A stretch of DNA of 64,000 nucleotides from Kamptonema sp. UHCC 0994 (GTDB lineage Bacteria; Cyanobacteriota; Cyanobacteriia; Cyanobacteriales; Microcoleaceae), in the NCBI RefSeq assembly GCF_029167235.1, contig NZ_JARFTR010000016.1:1-64000 (forward strand), given 5' to 3'. The notes beneath the pieces are model-generated. The model ran no database searches. It was not told the DNA's origin and was given only the letters and a program-made list of their open reading frames with translations. The translations under genes and the position numbers were made by a program. Position 1 is the stretch's first letter; every line of letters begins with the position of its first letter. Positions 18,347 to 28,097 of this stretch are shown here, one piece after another.

Positions 18347-21300
18347 ATGAAGTTCTGGAAAAGCAGCCTATTAAATCAACTTGTTAGCTATTTTTCGCTC
18401 TTGTCAGTGGTGACGGTGAGTATTGTGGCTTTGGCTGCTTATACTCGCGCTAAAGATTCTTTACAGCAATCCGTTCAAGATCGTCTAACGGTGGCGACTT
18501 CCCTTAAGGAATTTCAACTTAACCAATGGGTTGAAACTCAACGAAAGGATGTGCTTTTAATGAGCCAGTTGCCGGAAATACAACAACAAATAGCAGTTTT
18601 GCTAACTGTAGATAACTCAAATCCAGAGTATAAAATAGCTGTTGAACGCCTCACAAAATATTTTTCAGATATAATTGCTGTTAAACCAAGTTTACAAAGT
18701 GTTCTCATTACCACCAATGGGGGATTTGTAATATTTGTTTATGGAGAAAGTACAAATATTAAAGGTAAATTTAGACCTTTAGGAGATCCGACGACTTATT
18801 TTACTCGTGAAGGTTTTAATGCAGTTGTTCCAAATTTTTACACATCAAATGGAAAATCTGCGATTACTTTTGCCACGCCAGTTTTAGATCAAAACCGTGT
18901 CAAGATGGGTGCGATCGCAGTCAATTTGGATCTTAAAGGTGTAGATGATTTAATCCGAGAAAAGACTGGTTTGGGCAAAAGTGGTGAGACATATTTGGTA
19001 GGAAAAAGTGGTAATAAAAATGTGTTTATTTCAGTAGATGGAAATAAGCCCCAATTTGCACAAGGGATTCAAAGTGTAGGAATTGATGCCGCGATCGCGA
19101 AAAATAGCGGTCAAGGTATTTATGTAAATTATAATGGAGTTCCGGTCATTGGTAGCTATCGTTGGCTGACTAATCAAAACCTCGCATTATTGGCAGAAAT
19201 GAGCCAAGCAGAAGCCTTTGAACCTGCGAATAGATTATCGAGGGATATTTTATTAATTGGGTTAAGTTCCGCTGGTGTTTTATTAGTAGCAGTTTATCTA
19301 ATGTCGCGTCGAATTACTCAGCCAATTCTAGCCATTGCTGAAACTGCAAGAGAGGTGGCAGATGGTAATTTGAACTCTGCTGCACCCGTGCTCACCGAAG
19401 ATGAAATTGGGATTTTGGCACAAGCTTTTAATCAGATGATTGGACAAGTAAAAAGCTCGAATCAGGCACTTTCAAATTACAGTCAAACTCTTGAACAGCG
19501 GGTGACAGCAGCTACGGCAGAACTTCAAGATACTCTCTCGTATCTCGCCTCAATTATCGACACAATTGCTGACGGCTTATTAGTAACAAATGTTAATGGC
19601 AGAATCACTAGATTTAATCCAGCTCTTAGCAATATGTTCTGTCTGGAAAACATCGATTTAATAGGTAAATTTACGGAGGAAGTGTTCGGAAGTGAAGTAT
19701 CTGAATTGATAGATAATACTAAGCGACCTCCTCACGAAATTTCTACTGTAGAATTAGCAATGCCAGGTGGCAGATTTGCTAAGGGTTCAGGAGTTGCCAT
19801 TCTTAAAAAAGCTGCATTAGATAGCGAAGTTCCCACTTATATAGGTTCCGTCATTTTGATTCGAGATATTACTGCGGAAAAAGAAGTCGATCAGATGAAG
19901 ACAGATTTTATTTCTACTGTTTCTCACGAACTGCGAACCCCACTCACTTCTGTCCTTGGTTTTGCCAAACTTATCCAGAAAAAATTAGAGGAAAATGTCT
20001 TCCCTATCGTAGTGACAGAGGATAAAAAAGTACAACGAGCTGTGAAACAAGTTGGAGATAATCTTCAGATTATTATTACTGAAGGCAAACGGCTGACCGA
20101 TTTGATCAATGACCTTTTAGATGTTGCCAAAATGGAGGCTGGTAAGATAGATTGGAAGATGGAACCCATGAGAGTTGATGATTTGATTGACAGGGCAATT
20201 GCTGCAACTTCTGCTTTATTTGAAAATAAAGGGCTAGAATCTATTAAAGATATAGAGGAAAATCTACCTGAGTTTGTGGGAGATAAGGATAAATTGATTC
20301 AAGTTATGATTAATTTAATTTCTAATTCTATCAAGTTTACTGACAAAGGTTCTGTCACTTGTAAAGCTAGTAAGATAGCTGATGAAATTAAGATTAGTGT
20401 TATTGATACAGGTATGGGAATTGCGGAATCTGACCAACCAAAGGTATTTGAAAAATTCAAGCAAGTGGGAGATACTTTGACAGATAAACCAAAAGGTACA
20501 GGTTTAGGACTGCCGATTTGTAAACAAATTGTCGAACATCACGGCGGTAAAATTTGGGTAGAAAGTGAATTAGGTAAGGGTAGTAGCTTCTCATTTACAC
20601 TGCCATTGAAAGTAGCTGAAACAACAGAAATAGAGATTAAGAAATTGGACATGAATACCTTTCTCAAGCAGTTAAGAGATCATGTTTCTAACGCTACACT
20701 TGGTGAGAAACAGCAGAAAACTATTCTAGTAGTTGACGACGATGAGAACATTCGTAAACTATTAAGACAGCAATTGGAGGCTGAAGGTTATGCTGTCAAA
20801 GAAGCTCAAGATGGTAAGAATGCCCTAGTTACAGCGAAACAAGAACTCCCAGACTTGATTATTCTAGATGTGATGATGCCAGAAATGAATGGTTTTGATG
20901 TGGCAGCAATTCTCAGAAACGATCCTATGACTATGGGTATTCCAATTGTGATTAATTCGGGAGTAGAAGATAAAGAAAGAGGCTATCGTATTGGTGTCGA
21001 TCGCTATTTTATTAAGTCAAGCGACTCCGAACCAATGCTTCAAGAAATCGGCTGGTTACTATCTCAAGGATCGTCCAAAAAGAAAGTTTTGATTGTGGAT
21101 GAGAATGTGTCAGAAGCTAGAACTTTAGCAGAGGTACTGAAAGCCAGAGGATACAGCGTGACAGAAGCTCTCACAGGTGAAGAATTCAGGAAAAAGGCGA
21201 TGTCTGTGAAACCAGATTTAATTATTGCAGATGCTGATGTTTGGCAGAAATCCGAGATTTTGCAAGCTCTGCGATTTGAAAAAGATTTAGAAAATACTTT

Positions 21301-21370
21301 CTTCCTGATGTTAGGAGAAAATAAACGAGATACTATACATATAGATTCTAAAAAAAATGAGCCAAATTAG
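18347..21370 (+). CDS. hybrid sensor histidine kinase (Cache-HAMP-PAS-HisKA-HATPase-REC-REC)
   Basis: This 1007-residue membrane kinase has an N-terminal helix (residues 12-32), a Cache sensor domain facing outside, a second helix (about 300-320, [20 protein letters not shown]), HAMP, coiled coil, a PAS domain (about 395-515), HisKA with phospho-acceptor H527 in [11 protein letters not shown], and HATPase with N and G boxes ([30 protein letters not shown]). Two receiver domains follow: the first has [11 protein letters not shown] (phospho-Asp about 841), while the second is truncated and lacks the conserved lysine. Its neighbours are the binding lipoprotein before and a cyclase overlapping by 14 bp after, suggesting one pathway from periplasmic ligand to cyclic nucleotide. 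Confidence 0.95.
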   Translation: MKFWKSSLLNQLVSYFSLLSVVTVSIVALAAYTRAKDSLQQSVQDRLTVATSLKEFQLNQWVETQRKDVLLMSQLPEIQQQIAVLLTVDNSNPEYKIAVERLTKYFSDIIAVKPSLQSVLITTNGGFVIFVYGESTNIKGKFRPLGDPTTYFTREGFNAVVPNFYTSNGKSAITFATPVLDQNRVKMGAIAVNLDLKGVDDLIREKTGLGKSGETYLVGKSGNKNVFISVDGNKPQFAQGIQSVGIDAAIAKNSGQGIYVNYNGVPVIGSYRWLTNQNLALLAEMSQAEAFEPANRLSRDILLIGLSSAGVLLVAVYLMSRRITQPILAIAETAREVADGNLNSAAPVLTEDEIGILAQAFNQMIGQVKSSNQALSNYSQTLEQRVTAATAELQDTLSYLASIIDTIADGLLVTNVNGRITRFNPALSNMFCLENIDLIGKFTEEVFGSEVSELIDNTKRPPHEISTVELAMPGGRFAKGSGVAILKKAALDSEVPTYIGSVILIRDITAEKEVDQMKTDFISTVSHELRTPLTSVLGFAKLIQKKLEENVFPIVVTEDKKVQRAVKQVGDNLQIIITEGKRLTDLINDLLDVAKMEAGKIDWKMEPMRVDDLIDRAIAATSALFENKGLESIKDIEENLPEFVGDKDKLIQVMINLISNSIKFTDKGSVTCKASKIADEIKISVIDTGMGIAESDQPKVFEKFKQVGDTLTDKPKGTGLGLPICKQIVEHHGGKIWVESELGKGSSFSFTLPLKVAETTEIEIKKLDMNTFLKQLRDHVSNATLGEKQQKTILVVDDDENIRKLLRQQLEAEGYAVKEAQDGKNALVTAKQELPDLIILDVMMPEMNGFDVAAILRNDPMTMGIPIVINSGVEDKERGYRIGVDRYFIKSSDSEPMLQEIGWLLSQGSSKKKVLIVDENVSEARTLAEVLKARGYSVTEALTGEEFRKKAMSVKPDLIIADADVWQKSEILQALRFEKDLENTFFLMLGENKRDTIHIDSKKNEPN

Positions 21371-22769
21371 TCTTAAACGCCTGGTTTCTCAAAAAGAAGC
21401 ATTGTATCTCATTCATACTCTGCTCAGTGTTATAGATACGCGAATCAGCATTCAGACTGTTGATGGTAAATTATTAATGGGTGATTCTAGTCAGAGTCAA
21501 TCTCAATATCCTGTGGAAGTGGATGGAGAGATAATTGGATGGGTTATGGGAGATCCGAAAGCTGCTGCGATCGCTTCTTTACTAACCTATTTAGCAGCTC
21601 AAGAATTGGAAAAAAAGACTTTAGCAAAAGAAGTCTTGGATAAATATCGAGAAATTAATCTTTTTTACTCTCTTTCTGAGAAGTTGACAGCTTGTTTAGA
21701 TGTCCAAGAAATTGCTAAATTGGTAATTGTTGAAGCTAAAAAACTCATTCAGGCAACAAACGTTTCTGTAATGTTACTAGATCCTCAGAGCCAAAAGCTG
21801 GAGATCGCTGTCGCTGATGGCAAAGAGTGCGAAGCTAAAACCCCTCTTGCTCCTGGGATTGGGATCGCTGGCAACGTATTTTTAAATAATAAAGCTGAAA
21901 TAGTTAATAATGTGTTGAACGATACTCGGTTTGTCTCTGGGGAAAATTCTATTACTTGTTTGATATGCGCTCCGCTTAAAACTCAGAATGGTTGCATCGG
22001 CGTGATTAATATTAGCAACGAAGCACCTGTAAATTACAAAGCCCAAGATTTGAAATTTGCTACGAGTCTGGCTTCGATAGCGGCAGCGGCGATTGAAAAT
22101 GCTATGCTTCATAAAAATAAGCTACAAGAAGAACGGATTAAAAGTCAACTAGAACGCTACATTCCGCCACAACTGGTAAATGCGATCATTACAGCAAAAG
22201 AAGGTGATATTTCTTTGGCTCCTACTAAGAAAAACATTGCTATTTTATTTTCAGATATTAGAAGTTTTACTACTAAATGCGAGGAGTTACCTCCTGAAAC
22301 GATTGTGGGATACTTGAACGAGTATTTTACCCACATGGTAGATGTGATTTTCAGTTACGAAGGGACTGTGAATAAGTTTGTGGGGGATATGATTGTAGCA
22401 ATGTTCGGGGCACCGGCTAAACTAATAGATAATGAAAAGCAGGCGATCGCGGCGGCAATTGGAATGCAATTGCGGCTGAGAACTATTCCTGTTACCTGGA
22501 TTAAAGAAAATTTTCTCACAGGTATTGGTATTAGTTCTGGAGAGGTTGTCATCGGTAACATTGGCTCGCCACAGCACCTTGACTATACTGCGATCGGCGA
22601 TGAGGTTAATTTGGCATCGCGGCTGCAAGGTATCGCTCAAGGGGGGCAAATCCTCGTCAGCAGCAGCGTGTATGAAGCGACGAAGGAATTTTTTACCTAT
22701 CGGGAAGTTGGCAACGTCACCGTTAAAGGAAAACGCAAAAGTGTAGACGTTTTTGAGGTAATATATTAG
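21357..22769 (+). CDS. GAF domain class III adenylate cyclase
   Basis: This 470-residue soluble protein has an N-terminal region of about 95 residues, a GAF domain (about 105-245; [40 protein letters not shown]) and a class III cyclase domain (about 290-470). The metal-binding aspartates lie in [10 protein letters not shown] and [10 protein letters not shown], and VNKFVGD together with [13 protein letters not shown] fits adenylate rather than guanylate specificity. It should make cAMP from ATP under control of the GAF domain. The start overlaps the kinase gene by 14 bp, so the two are translationally coupled; the kinase's receiver domains or the downstream response regulator may control it. 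Confidence 0.93.
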   Translation: MSQISLKRLVSQKEALYLIHTLLSVIDTRISIQTVDGKLLMGDSSQSQSQYPVEVDGEIIGWVMGDPKAAAIASLLTYLAAQELEKKTLAKEVLDKYREINLFYSLSEKLTACLDVQEIAKLVIVEAKKLIQATNVSVMLLDPQSQKLEIAVADGKECEAKTPLAPGIGIAGNVFLNNKAEIVNNVLNDTRFVSGENSITCLICAPLKTQNGCIGVINISNEAPVNYKAQDLKFATSLASIAAAAIENAMLHKNKLQEERIKSQLERYIPPQLVNAIITAKEGDISLAPTKKNIAILFSDIRSFTTKCEELPPETIVGYLNEYFTHMVDVIFSYEGTVNKFVGDMIVAMFGAPAKLIDNEKQAIAAAIGMQLRLRTIPVTWIKENFLTGIGISSGEVVIGNIGSPQHLDYTAIGDEVNLASRLQGIAQGGQILVSSSVYEATKEFFTYREVGNVTVKGKRKSVDVFEVIY

Positions 22770-22771
22770 GG

Positions 22772-22905
22772 AAATGGTTAGTGGTTAGTGGTTAGTGGTT
22801 AGTGGTTAGCTGTTACGAGTTAGTTGTTTGAGTTAATTTTTAGGAGAAAATACAACCAATCAACAACAGCTAATAACCACTAACCATTAACCACTAATAA
22901 CTACC
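22772..22905. repeat. GTTAGTG heptamer array with complementary array
   Basis: Five or so GGTTAGT units follow the cyclase gene, and reverse-complementary TAACCACTAA units lie about 60 bp further, so the two arrays can pair. The response regulator gene begins just after. Confidence 0.85.
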
Positions 22906-22919
22906 TTTTAGCACTAAAA

Positions 22920-23297
22920 ATGACTAAAAAAATCCTAATTGTGGACGATGAACCTCATATCAGAATGCTGTTGGAGCAAACTTTAGAGGAACTAGAAGAT
23001 GAGGGAGTAGAGTTGCTAACTGCGGAGGATGGAGAGATTGGATTAGCAACAATACAGCTAGAAAAACCTAACCTAGTTTTTCTAGATGTGATGATGCCAA
23101 AAATGAGCGGATTTGAGGTTTGTCATCAAGTCAAAAATGTCCTAGAGCTGAAAGATGTTTATATTATTATGCTGACAGCTAAGGGTCAAGAATTTGACAA
23201 GAAAAAAGCCGAGGAGATGGGTGCAGATTTGTACTTAACTAAGCCTTTTGATCCTGATGAAGTGTTGGAAAAAGCACAAGAAGTTTTAGGTATTTGA
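22920..23297 (+). CDS. single-domain response regulator (CheY-like)
   Basis: This 125-residue protein is one receiver domain with no output domain. It has the acidic pocket DDE (residues 9-11), phospho-acceptor D56 in VFLDVMMPKMSGF, the Thr in MLTAKGQ and the conserved lysine K108 in LTKPFDPDE. It probably takes phosphate from the hybrid kinase encoded just upstream, or shuttles it onward, and may modulate the cyclase between them. The 150-bp gap before it contains only heptamer repeats, so it may share the upstream transcript. Confidence 0.95.
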   Translation: MTKKILIVDDEPHIRMLLEQTLEELEDEGVELLTAEDGEIGLATIQLEKPNLVFLDVMMPKMSGFEVCHQVKNVLELKDVYIIMLTAKGQEFDKKKAEEMGADLYLTKPFDPDEVLEKAQEVLGI

Positions 23298-23535
23298 TTG
23301 TCTTCTCAATCAACAAATTAAGTAAAGAATTAATATGGGTATGTAATATCACTTTCAATACAGGTTTTGCAATGTAAGCACTACTATACTTGCGGAGTGC
23401 GATCGCGCCCAAACTAGCCGCACCTAAGTATTAATACTCATTCAGCGCCGCAAATTTTTTCTATAAACACCTTGACATCAGCGATAACCTATGTGATAAT
23501 TTTGTTGATGAATACATCAACTATGGGCTACACAC

Positions 23536-26073
23536 ATGGCACGCCAAACAAAACAACCCTCCCAGGTCAAGCCTCAAAGTTCCAGCAGCCAAGCAGCCTC
23601 CAATACTCGCAGCAAATTTACCCTCTACAATTTTGCCGGCAACGAAAGGGCATTCTATTTAGTAGACAGCATTAATTTAGAACGAAAGCCGGGTGATATC
23701 CCTGAAAAATCAGTGGCTCATAATATCATCATCATCGATCGTTCTGGCTCTATGTACTATGACTTAGAACCCCTGAAAGATACTTTAATCAAGCTTTTGA
23801 CATTAGATGAATATAACAATTACCAACTAATTGTTAGCTTGATTTCTTATGCGTCTCATGGCGATGTAACTTGCCATTTTCAACGCATTCCGATTCAAGA
23901 AGTAATGAAGCTTAACTCACCTTACATTCAGGAAATTCAGAAAATAAAGACAGGCTCATATACTGGAATGTCTCAGTCGATGAAACTGGCTAAGTCTTTG
24001 ATTAAATCAGGTGAACTAACTGCCATTAATTTACATACAGATGGTTATGCAAATGACCCCAGTGCCAATTCTGAAATCGCAGCCTTAGAAAAAATCTGCG
24101 AAGAATTGAAAGGTATGGATGTGTTTGCAAATACCATCTCTTATTCCAGCGCTGACTTTAAATTGCTCTCCAAAATTGCCAACACATTGTCAGGTAATTG
24201 TATCCGAGCAGGCGAAGTCAAAATGATTTATAATGCTCTTTACGATACAGCCAAACTGTTAGGCAGTTCCGTTGCGCCACCGCTGGAAGAACCGTTAATT
24301 AACGAGTATGATTACCAGGTTTTCGTTTCTAAAAATGCGAAAAAGGTCAACGGTTCATTAACTACTCTGAAAATTTGCGGACTCAAGGAAGACGATCTTG
24401 GAATGTTTTACAAATATCAGAAAGTCAGCAAAGAGGAGTATGAAAAATTAGATATTCCTGTTGCTCAAACTGATGATTCTGTGTTTGCTTTTGCCAAGGC
24501 TAATCTTGCTGATGGTAATTTGAATACTGCCAAGTATGCACTAGCGAGTACCTTTGATGCTACTTTGACAGAAAGACACGCCAAGGCTTTGACAAATTCA
24601 CAAATAGCTGATTTTACGGAAGATTTAGAACAAGCTATTTTTGAGCCGGATGTGTTAAAAACTCATACAATTGGCGATCGCGTCAAAGTCAGCGATAAAA
24701 TTTCCGTTTTGGAGTTAATCAAAATATTGGAGGCACACAAAAACAGCATCATTATCAACCTCAAACACTTACAAGAAAACTATCAGCGCAAAGGTTTAAA
24801 ACGAGTTGAAGGGAAGCGAGATGAAAATGGCAACCTGGTTAAACCTTGGCTGACCACTGAATCTTTAGATGGCGGCGAATACGTACAGATGGGCTCATTT
24901 GCCATCAATCAAAATACGGCGACAATTAATATGTTGATTACCAGAAAAGTTAAGCTGGTAAAAGTTGAAGATGGCACTAAGATTGAGGAAGTCGCGGGAA
25001 TTTTGGTTAACGATCTCAATACTTTCAACAATTATACGATTGCTAGCGATGGGGAAGTTAATGTTACGTTACTCCGCATTAAAATTAGCAGCAAAGCTGT
25101 ATTTGATTTGCTGAAAGGACGCGGTGTAATTGAAAAAGATGGTTTGCCTGCTGAGGAATTTGATTTCCGTTCCGAGTACGATATTAAGTTAGATAGTTTA
25201 CCGCTAGTACCTTTTGATGGACGTTACAGTAGTTTGGATGGGGTGTTTGCAGAACTGGCGGAAATCAAGGTAATTTCCAGCATTTTATCTGCTCATTTGA
25301 AGGCGGAATCAGAGAGTTACACGGCGGAACAATTGGAGGAATTGAAACAGCATTATCTGTCGAAAAGCCTGTATATCAACTTTCCGACGACGACAGAATA
25401 CACGGATTTGAAGGACGCGATCGCCAACGGTTCAGTAGATTCGCGAGTTAGTTTCAAAATCGACATCGGTAGCAAAGATATCCTCAACTTCGGCAAATTC
25501 CACTCGGCGAATAAGTTCCTCGATCGCCTCTATGAAGTTTATCATAAGGATACTGGGGAAAAGTTGGATAAACCCACCTTTGATGCCATCTTGGATCTGC
25601 CTGTGATTTTCGGACATAAGACACTTTCATCACGTACTAAAATCACCAAGGTTGACGACTTGATGAAGCTGATTTTTGATGAGTTTCTGGGGTTAGAAAA
25701 TAACGGAGTTTTTGCCGCTATTTTATCAAAAGTTGGTGCTGATAGTTTGCTGCGACTTTTGCAAGCAAAATGGAAGGGAGAAGATGTCAAGCGAGAGGAG
25801 TTTGTAGCAGCTTTAGCTAGTGCGAATGAGCGACTGGAAGCTTATGCTGAAAAGCTGTATAGCGAGAAGGTTTCGCCGTTGGTTTTCTACATCGGTTCTA
25901 CTGGACTGATCCCCGATGAAATGGAGGCTAAGGCTGCGACTGCTGATGAAATTGGTGCTAAGTATGGGAATTTACAATTCTCTAAAGATGAGCAAGAGGG
26001 GATGTTTTTTGAAGTGGGAGATTGCATTATTAGCGTGTATGCTAAGAATGAGTATTTCACCGTAGGGAAATAG
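23536..26073 (+). CDS. large protein with N-terminal von Willebrand factor A domain
   Basis: This 845-residue protein has no signal peptide or membrane helix. Residues about 60-240 form a VWA domain with the MIDAS motif DRSGSM and later Thr and Asp metal ligands (TGMSQSM, LHTDGYANDP). The remaining 600 residues are not recognised; they include repeated beta-type segments and an acidic helical end. VWA domains mediate metal-dependent protein binding, so a scaffold or chaperone role in the cytoplasm is possible. It stands apart from its neighbours (239 bp upstream gap, 3' hairpin) and differs from the tandem VWA protein beside the cyanobactin genes. A HIP1 site and the pair TTGATG/CATCAA lie in its upstream gap. 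Confidence 0.8.
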   Translation: MARQTKQPSQVKPQSSSSQAASNTRSKFTLYNFAGNERAFYLVDSINLERKPGDIPEKSVAHNIIIIDRSGSMYYDLEPLKDTLIKLLTLDEYNNYQLIVSLISYASHGDVTCHFQRIPIQEVMKLNSPYIQEIQKIKTGSYTGMSQSMKLAKSLIKSGELTAINLHTDGYANDPSANSEIAALEKICEELKGMDVFANTISYSSADFKLLSKIANTLSGNCIRAGEVKMIYNALYDTAKLLGSSVAPPLEEPLINEYDYQVFVSKNAKKVNGSLTTLKICGLKEDDLGMFYKYQKVSKEEYEKLDIPVAQTDDSVFAFAKANLADGNLNTAKYALASTFDATLTERHAKALTNSQIADFTEDLEQAIFEPDVLKTHTIGDRVKVSDKISVLELIKILEAHKNSIIINLKHLQENYQRKGLKRVEGKRDENGNLVKPWLTTESLDGGEYVQMGSFAINQNTATINMLITRKVKLVKVEDGTKIEEVAGILVNDLNTFNNYTIASDGEVNVTLLRIKISSKAVFDLLKGRGVIEKDGLPAEEFDFRSEYDIKLDSLPLVPFDGRYSSLDGVFAELAEIKVISSILSAHLKAESESYTAEQLEELKQHYLSKSLYINFPTTTEYTDLKDAIANGSVDSRVSFKIDIGSKDILNFGKFHSANKFLDRLYEVYHKDTGEKLDKPTFDAILDLPVIFGHKTLSSRTKITKVDDLMKLIFDEFLGLENNGVFAAILSKVGADSLLRLLQAKWKGEDVKREEFVAALASANERLEAYAEKLYSEKVSPLVFYIGSTGLIPDEMEAKAATADEIGAKYGNLQFSKDEQEGMFFEVGDCIISVYAKNEYFTVGK

Positions 26074-26122
26074 AAATTAGGGTGGGCATTTTGCCCACCT
26101 TGGTTAAATATCGCTTAACGCA

Positions 26123-26191
26123 AAAAAACCGGGTTTCTCCGAAAAATTGTCGATTTCTCCAAGAGATATTGACGCAGAAACCCGGTTTTTG
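26123..26191. terminator. hairpin with A- and T-tracts after the VWA gene
   Basis: Left arm AAAAAACCGGGTTTCT (26123-26138) and right arm AGAAACCCGGTTTTT (26177-26191) pair around a 38-base loop, with a T-run at the right edge. It could terminate the VWA transcript. The AAACCCGG core also resembles a dispersed cyanobacterial palindrome, so its origin may be a mobile repeat. Confidence 0.6.
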
Positions 26192-26227
26192 CCCCGCGTG
26201 TAAGTCTTGTTTTAGTCAGATTTTGTT

Positions 26228-26425
26228 TTAGTCAGATTTTGTCTGTTGGTGATTAAATGTTACAATGTTTTCGTGACCACCGTCGAATCTGGCTACTGTT
26301 CCCTCTTCTGCTGTGGCAGGTGGTGTTCGGTTTGGAGGCATGGTTAAACCTTTTGCTTTTTCAGGGCTGACAGACTGTGAAGTGGTGGGAGTAGATTGGT
26401 TATCCGACTTATTGGTATTAGACAT
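26228..26425 (-). CDS. possible small hypothetical protein (65 residues)
   Basis: This open frame encodes a polar Ser/Thr/Pro/Asn-rich peptide with the segment KGLTMPPNRTPPATAEEG. It resembles in style small cyanobacterial proteins with a GLxMPPNRP-like motif, but I cannot name it. It has no good ribosome binding site, and its start codon overlaps the presumed start of the divergent gene at 26424, so only one of the two starts may be right. Low confidence. Confidence 0.3.
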   Translation of the reverse strand: MSNTNKSDNQSTPTTSQSVSPEKAKGLTMPPNRTPPATAEEGTVARFDGGHENIVTFNHQQTKSD

Positions 26426-26801
26426 GATTCAGGAAGATAACAACACTCAAGATATTATGGATACACCACCATTGCCACAACCCCAACTCGATCGCACACC
26501 GATTACCTTCGATCAATACGAAGCTTATACACCCGAAAAACTAGAACTATGGCAGGGTTTCTATAACTATGGAGGGCAAGATTTCACAGGTTTTTATCTT
26601 GCAGTATTAGCTAATATGGGGTTACGGGAAGCAGTTAGTCACGTACCGCTTTCACTCTGGCTGGAGGCAATTCAAGAGTTAGCTTTGCAAAATCCTAAAC
26701 TCAATTTTGATACTGAGATTGGGGAAGCTATGCTTAACCGCTTGAACCGAGGATTGGAAGCTTTGCAAGCAGTTGCAGAGTATTTGGAAGAAAAAGGTTA
26801 G
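26424..26801 (+). CDS. hypothetical soluble protein, unknown function
   Basis: This 125-residue acidic protein is not recognised. It has a Pro/Gln-rich start, then a predicted helical body (YEAYTPEKLELWQGFYNYGG, SLWLEAIQELALQNPKLNFD, LNRGLEALQAVAEYLEEKG). There are no membrane segments, cysteines or catalytic-looking motifs. I start it at 26424; the ATG at 26457, with AGGAAG about 20 bp upstream, is equally possible and gives 114 residues. It sits between the VWA gene and the convergent Ntn-hydrolase-like gene. Confidence 0.6.
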   Translation: MIQEDNNTQDIMDTPPLPQPQLDRTPITFDQYEAYTPEKLELWQGFYNYGGQDFTGFYLAVLANMGLREAVSHVPLSLWLEAIQELALQNPKLNFDTEIGEAMLNRLNRGLEALQAVAEYLEEKG

Positions 26802-26862
26802 TCGCGATCTCCAAATCCCTTAAATCAGAAGATCCATTCACATAAGCTACATAGATTATCGA

Positions 26863-28026
26863 TTAAAAATTGTAACTATTTCTTAGGTAATCCAAATCGT
26901 CATTTCTGATAATTAAAGTTGATGGAGAATAATTTGGACATTTTACTATATAGCTGATATCTTTTTCGGGAAAAAACTGAGGCTTACAAATTATATTTTT
27001 CCCCGGAACAAAAGAAATATCTCCTGACTGATTCTGCTGTACAGGAAACAAGTGATTGCAATTAAAGCTAGAAGTAATCTCTATAGGAACTCCAGAAAGT
27101 AAAGAGTCAATTTCATTTTTTTTAAAGTATTTGTAACAGGGTGGTATTACATAATGTCGCGACTTATCTATATGAAATTCTGTGAAATAATTTAAAGGAA
27201 CTGAATCTCGATTTAATGACATCGGGGTTTGACCCATCAAAAGCGTAACGACAACTAGCAAATCATTTATATAGGTTAGCTTATAAGCTTTTCCTACTAA
27301 ATCTAGTTTGGGGTTACTGCTTTCACAATTTGACACCAACCACTGAAAATAAGTTATATCATTAACCTTCTCAAAAATTCCTTGTTTGTTTAGGGTAGCA
27401 ATTTCAAACGAGCCTCCGTAAGAAGATAATATATTCTGACAATCTTTAGCTAATAATGCTCCACAGATAGTTAGTGAGTGTATAACAGCATCGTCGAATT
27501 CACTTATTGAGGGCTTTCTTGGTTGAACTCCCTCTTCTAATAGACGTATTAAGTCGTCACTCCCCGACCCAGCTATGAATACACTCCCATACGTATGTAT
27601 TGTTTTTTGATGAATTTCTACTTCATTAAAACTATACTCAAATTCTTTTATGCCGTCGTCATCAATAATATATCCTATGAATCCCACACATAAATTTCCA
27701 ATCCACTCACTTATTTCAGCGTTTTCAAAAAAGTTTTTTAAAGAATATCTTGTAATTTTTTCTACATCGGAAATAGTCTTTAATTCTTTTAAGATTGTAT
27801 ATGCAGCACACTGGTCTCCTGACCATGCAACCATTAGATTTGATGTGATTATATTAACTTTTTGGCTCAGTTCTGTAATCCCGCGATATAAATCTTCAGG
27901 AGGAGATTCTTTGAGGTCTTCATCAGTAGGAATATTAATACGTTTTGAGGGGTCAGGACAAGTTATCAGTACATCTCCTATTAGTACAGGATGATTATTG
28001 ATGTAGAATGCAGCTATTAATGTCAT
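26863..28026 (-). CDS. divergent proteasome/HslV-like Ntn-hydrolase candidate
   Basis: This 387-residue protein has no assigned name that I know. Its first 170 residues line up by eye with HslV/proteasome beta subunits. Thr2 follows the initiator Met (MTLIAAF), D18 lies in PVLIGDVLIT where HslV has Asp17, K56 in SQKVNIITSNLMVAWSGDQC fits Lys33 plus the following AGFAG strand, AAYTILKELK fits ADAFTLFELF, and GSVFIAGSGSDD fits the GVIAIGSGG turn. The 200-residue C-terminal part is unmatched. If real, it would be a self-processing N-terminal threonine hydrolase in the cytoplasm. No unfoldase of the HslU type is adjacent; the nearest AAA ATPase is ycf46, about 2 kb away. The alignment is manual. 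Confidence 0.5.
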   Translation of the reverse strand: MTLIAAFYINNHPVLIGDVLITCPDPSKRINIPTDEDLKESPPEDLYRGITELSQKVNIITSNLMVAWSGDQCAAYTILKELKTISDVEKITRYSLKNFFENAEISEWIGNLCVGFIGYIIDDDGIKEFEYSFNEVEIHQKTIHTYGSVFIAGSGSDDLIRLLEEGVQPRKPSISEFDDAVIHSLTICGALLAKDCQNILSSYGGSFEIATLNKQGIFEKVNDITYFQWLVSNCESSNPKLDLVGKAYKLTYINDLLVVVTLLMGQTPMSLNRDSVPLNYFTEFHIDKSRHYVIPPCYKYFKKNEIDSLLSGVPIEITSSFNCNHLFPVQQNQSGDISFVPGKNIICKPQFFPEKDISYIVKCPNYSPSTLIIRNDDLDYLRNSYNF

Positions 28027-28097
28027 TTAACAAACTCTTAGATTTAGATATAAGTAGTATCAAAAAAGAAAATGAGGGAAGAGGTGATTTTGATTAC

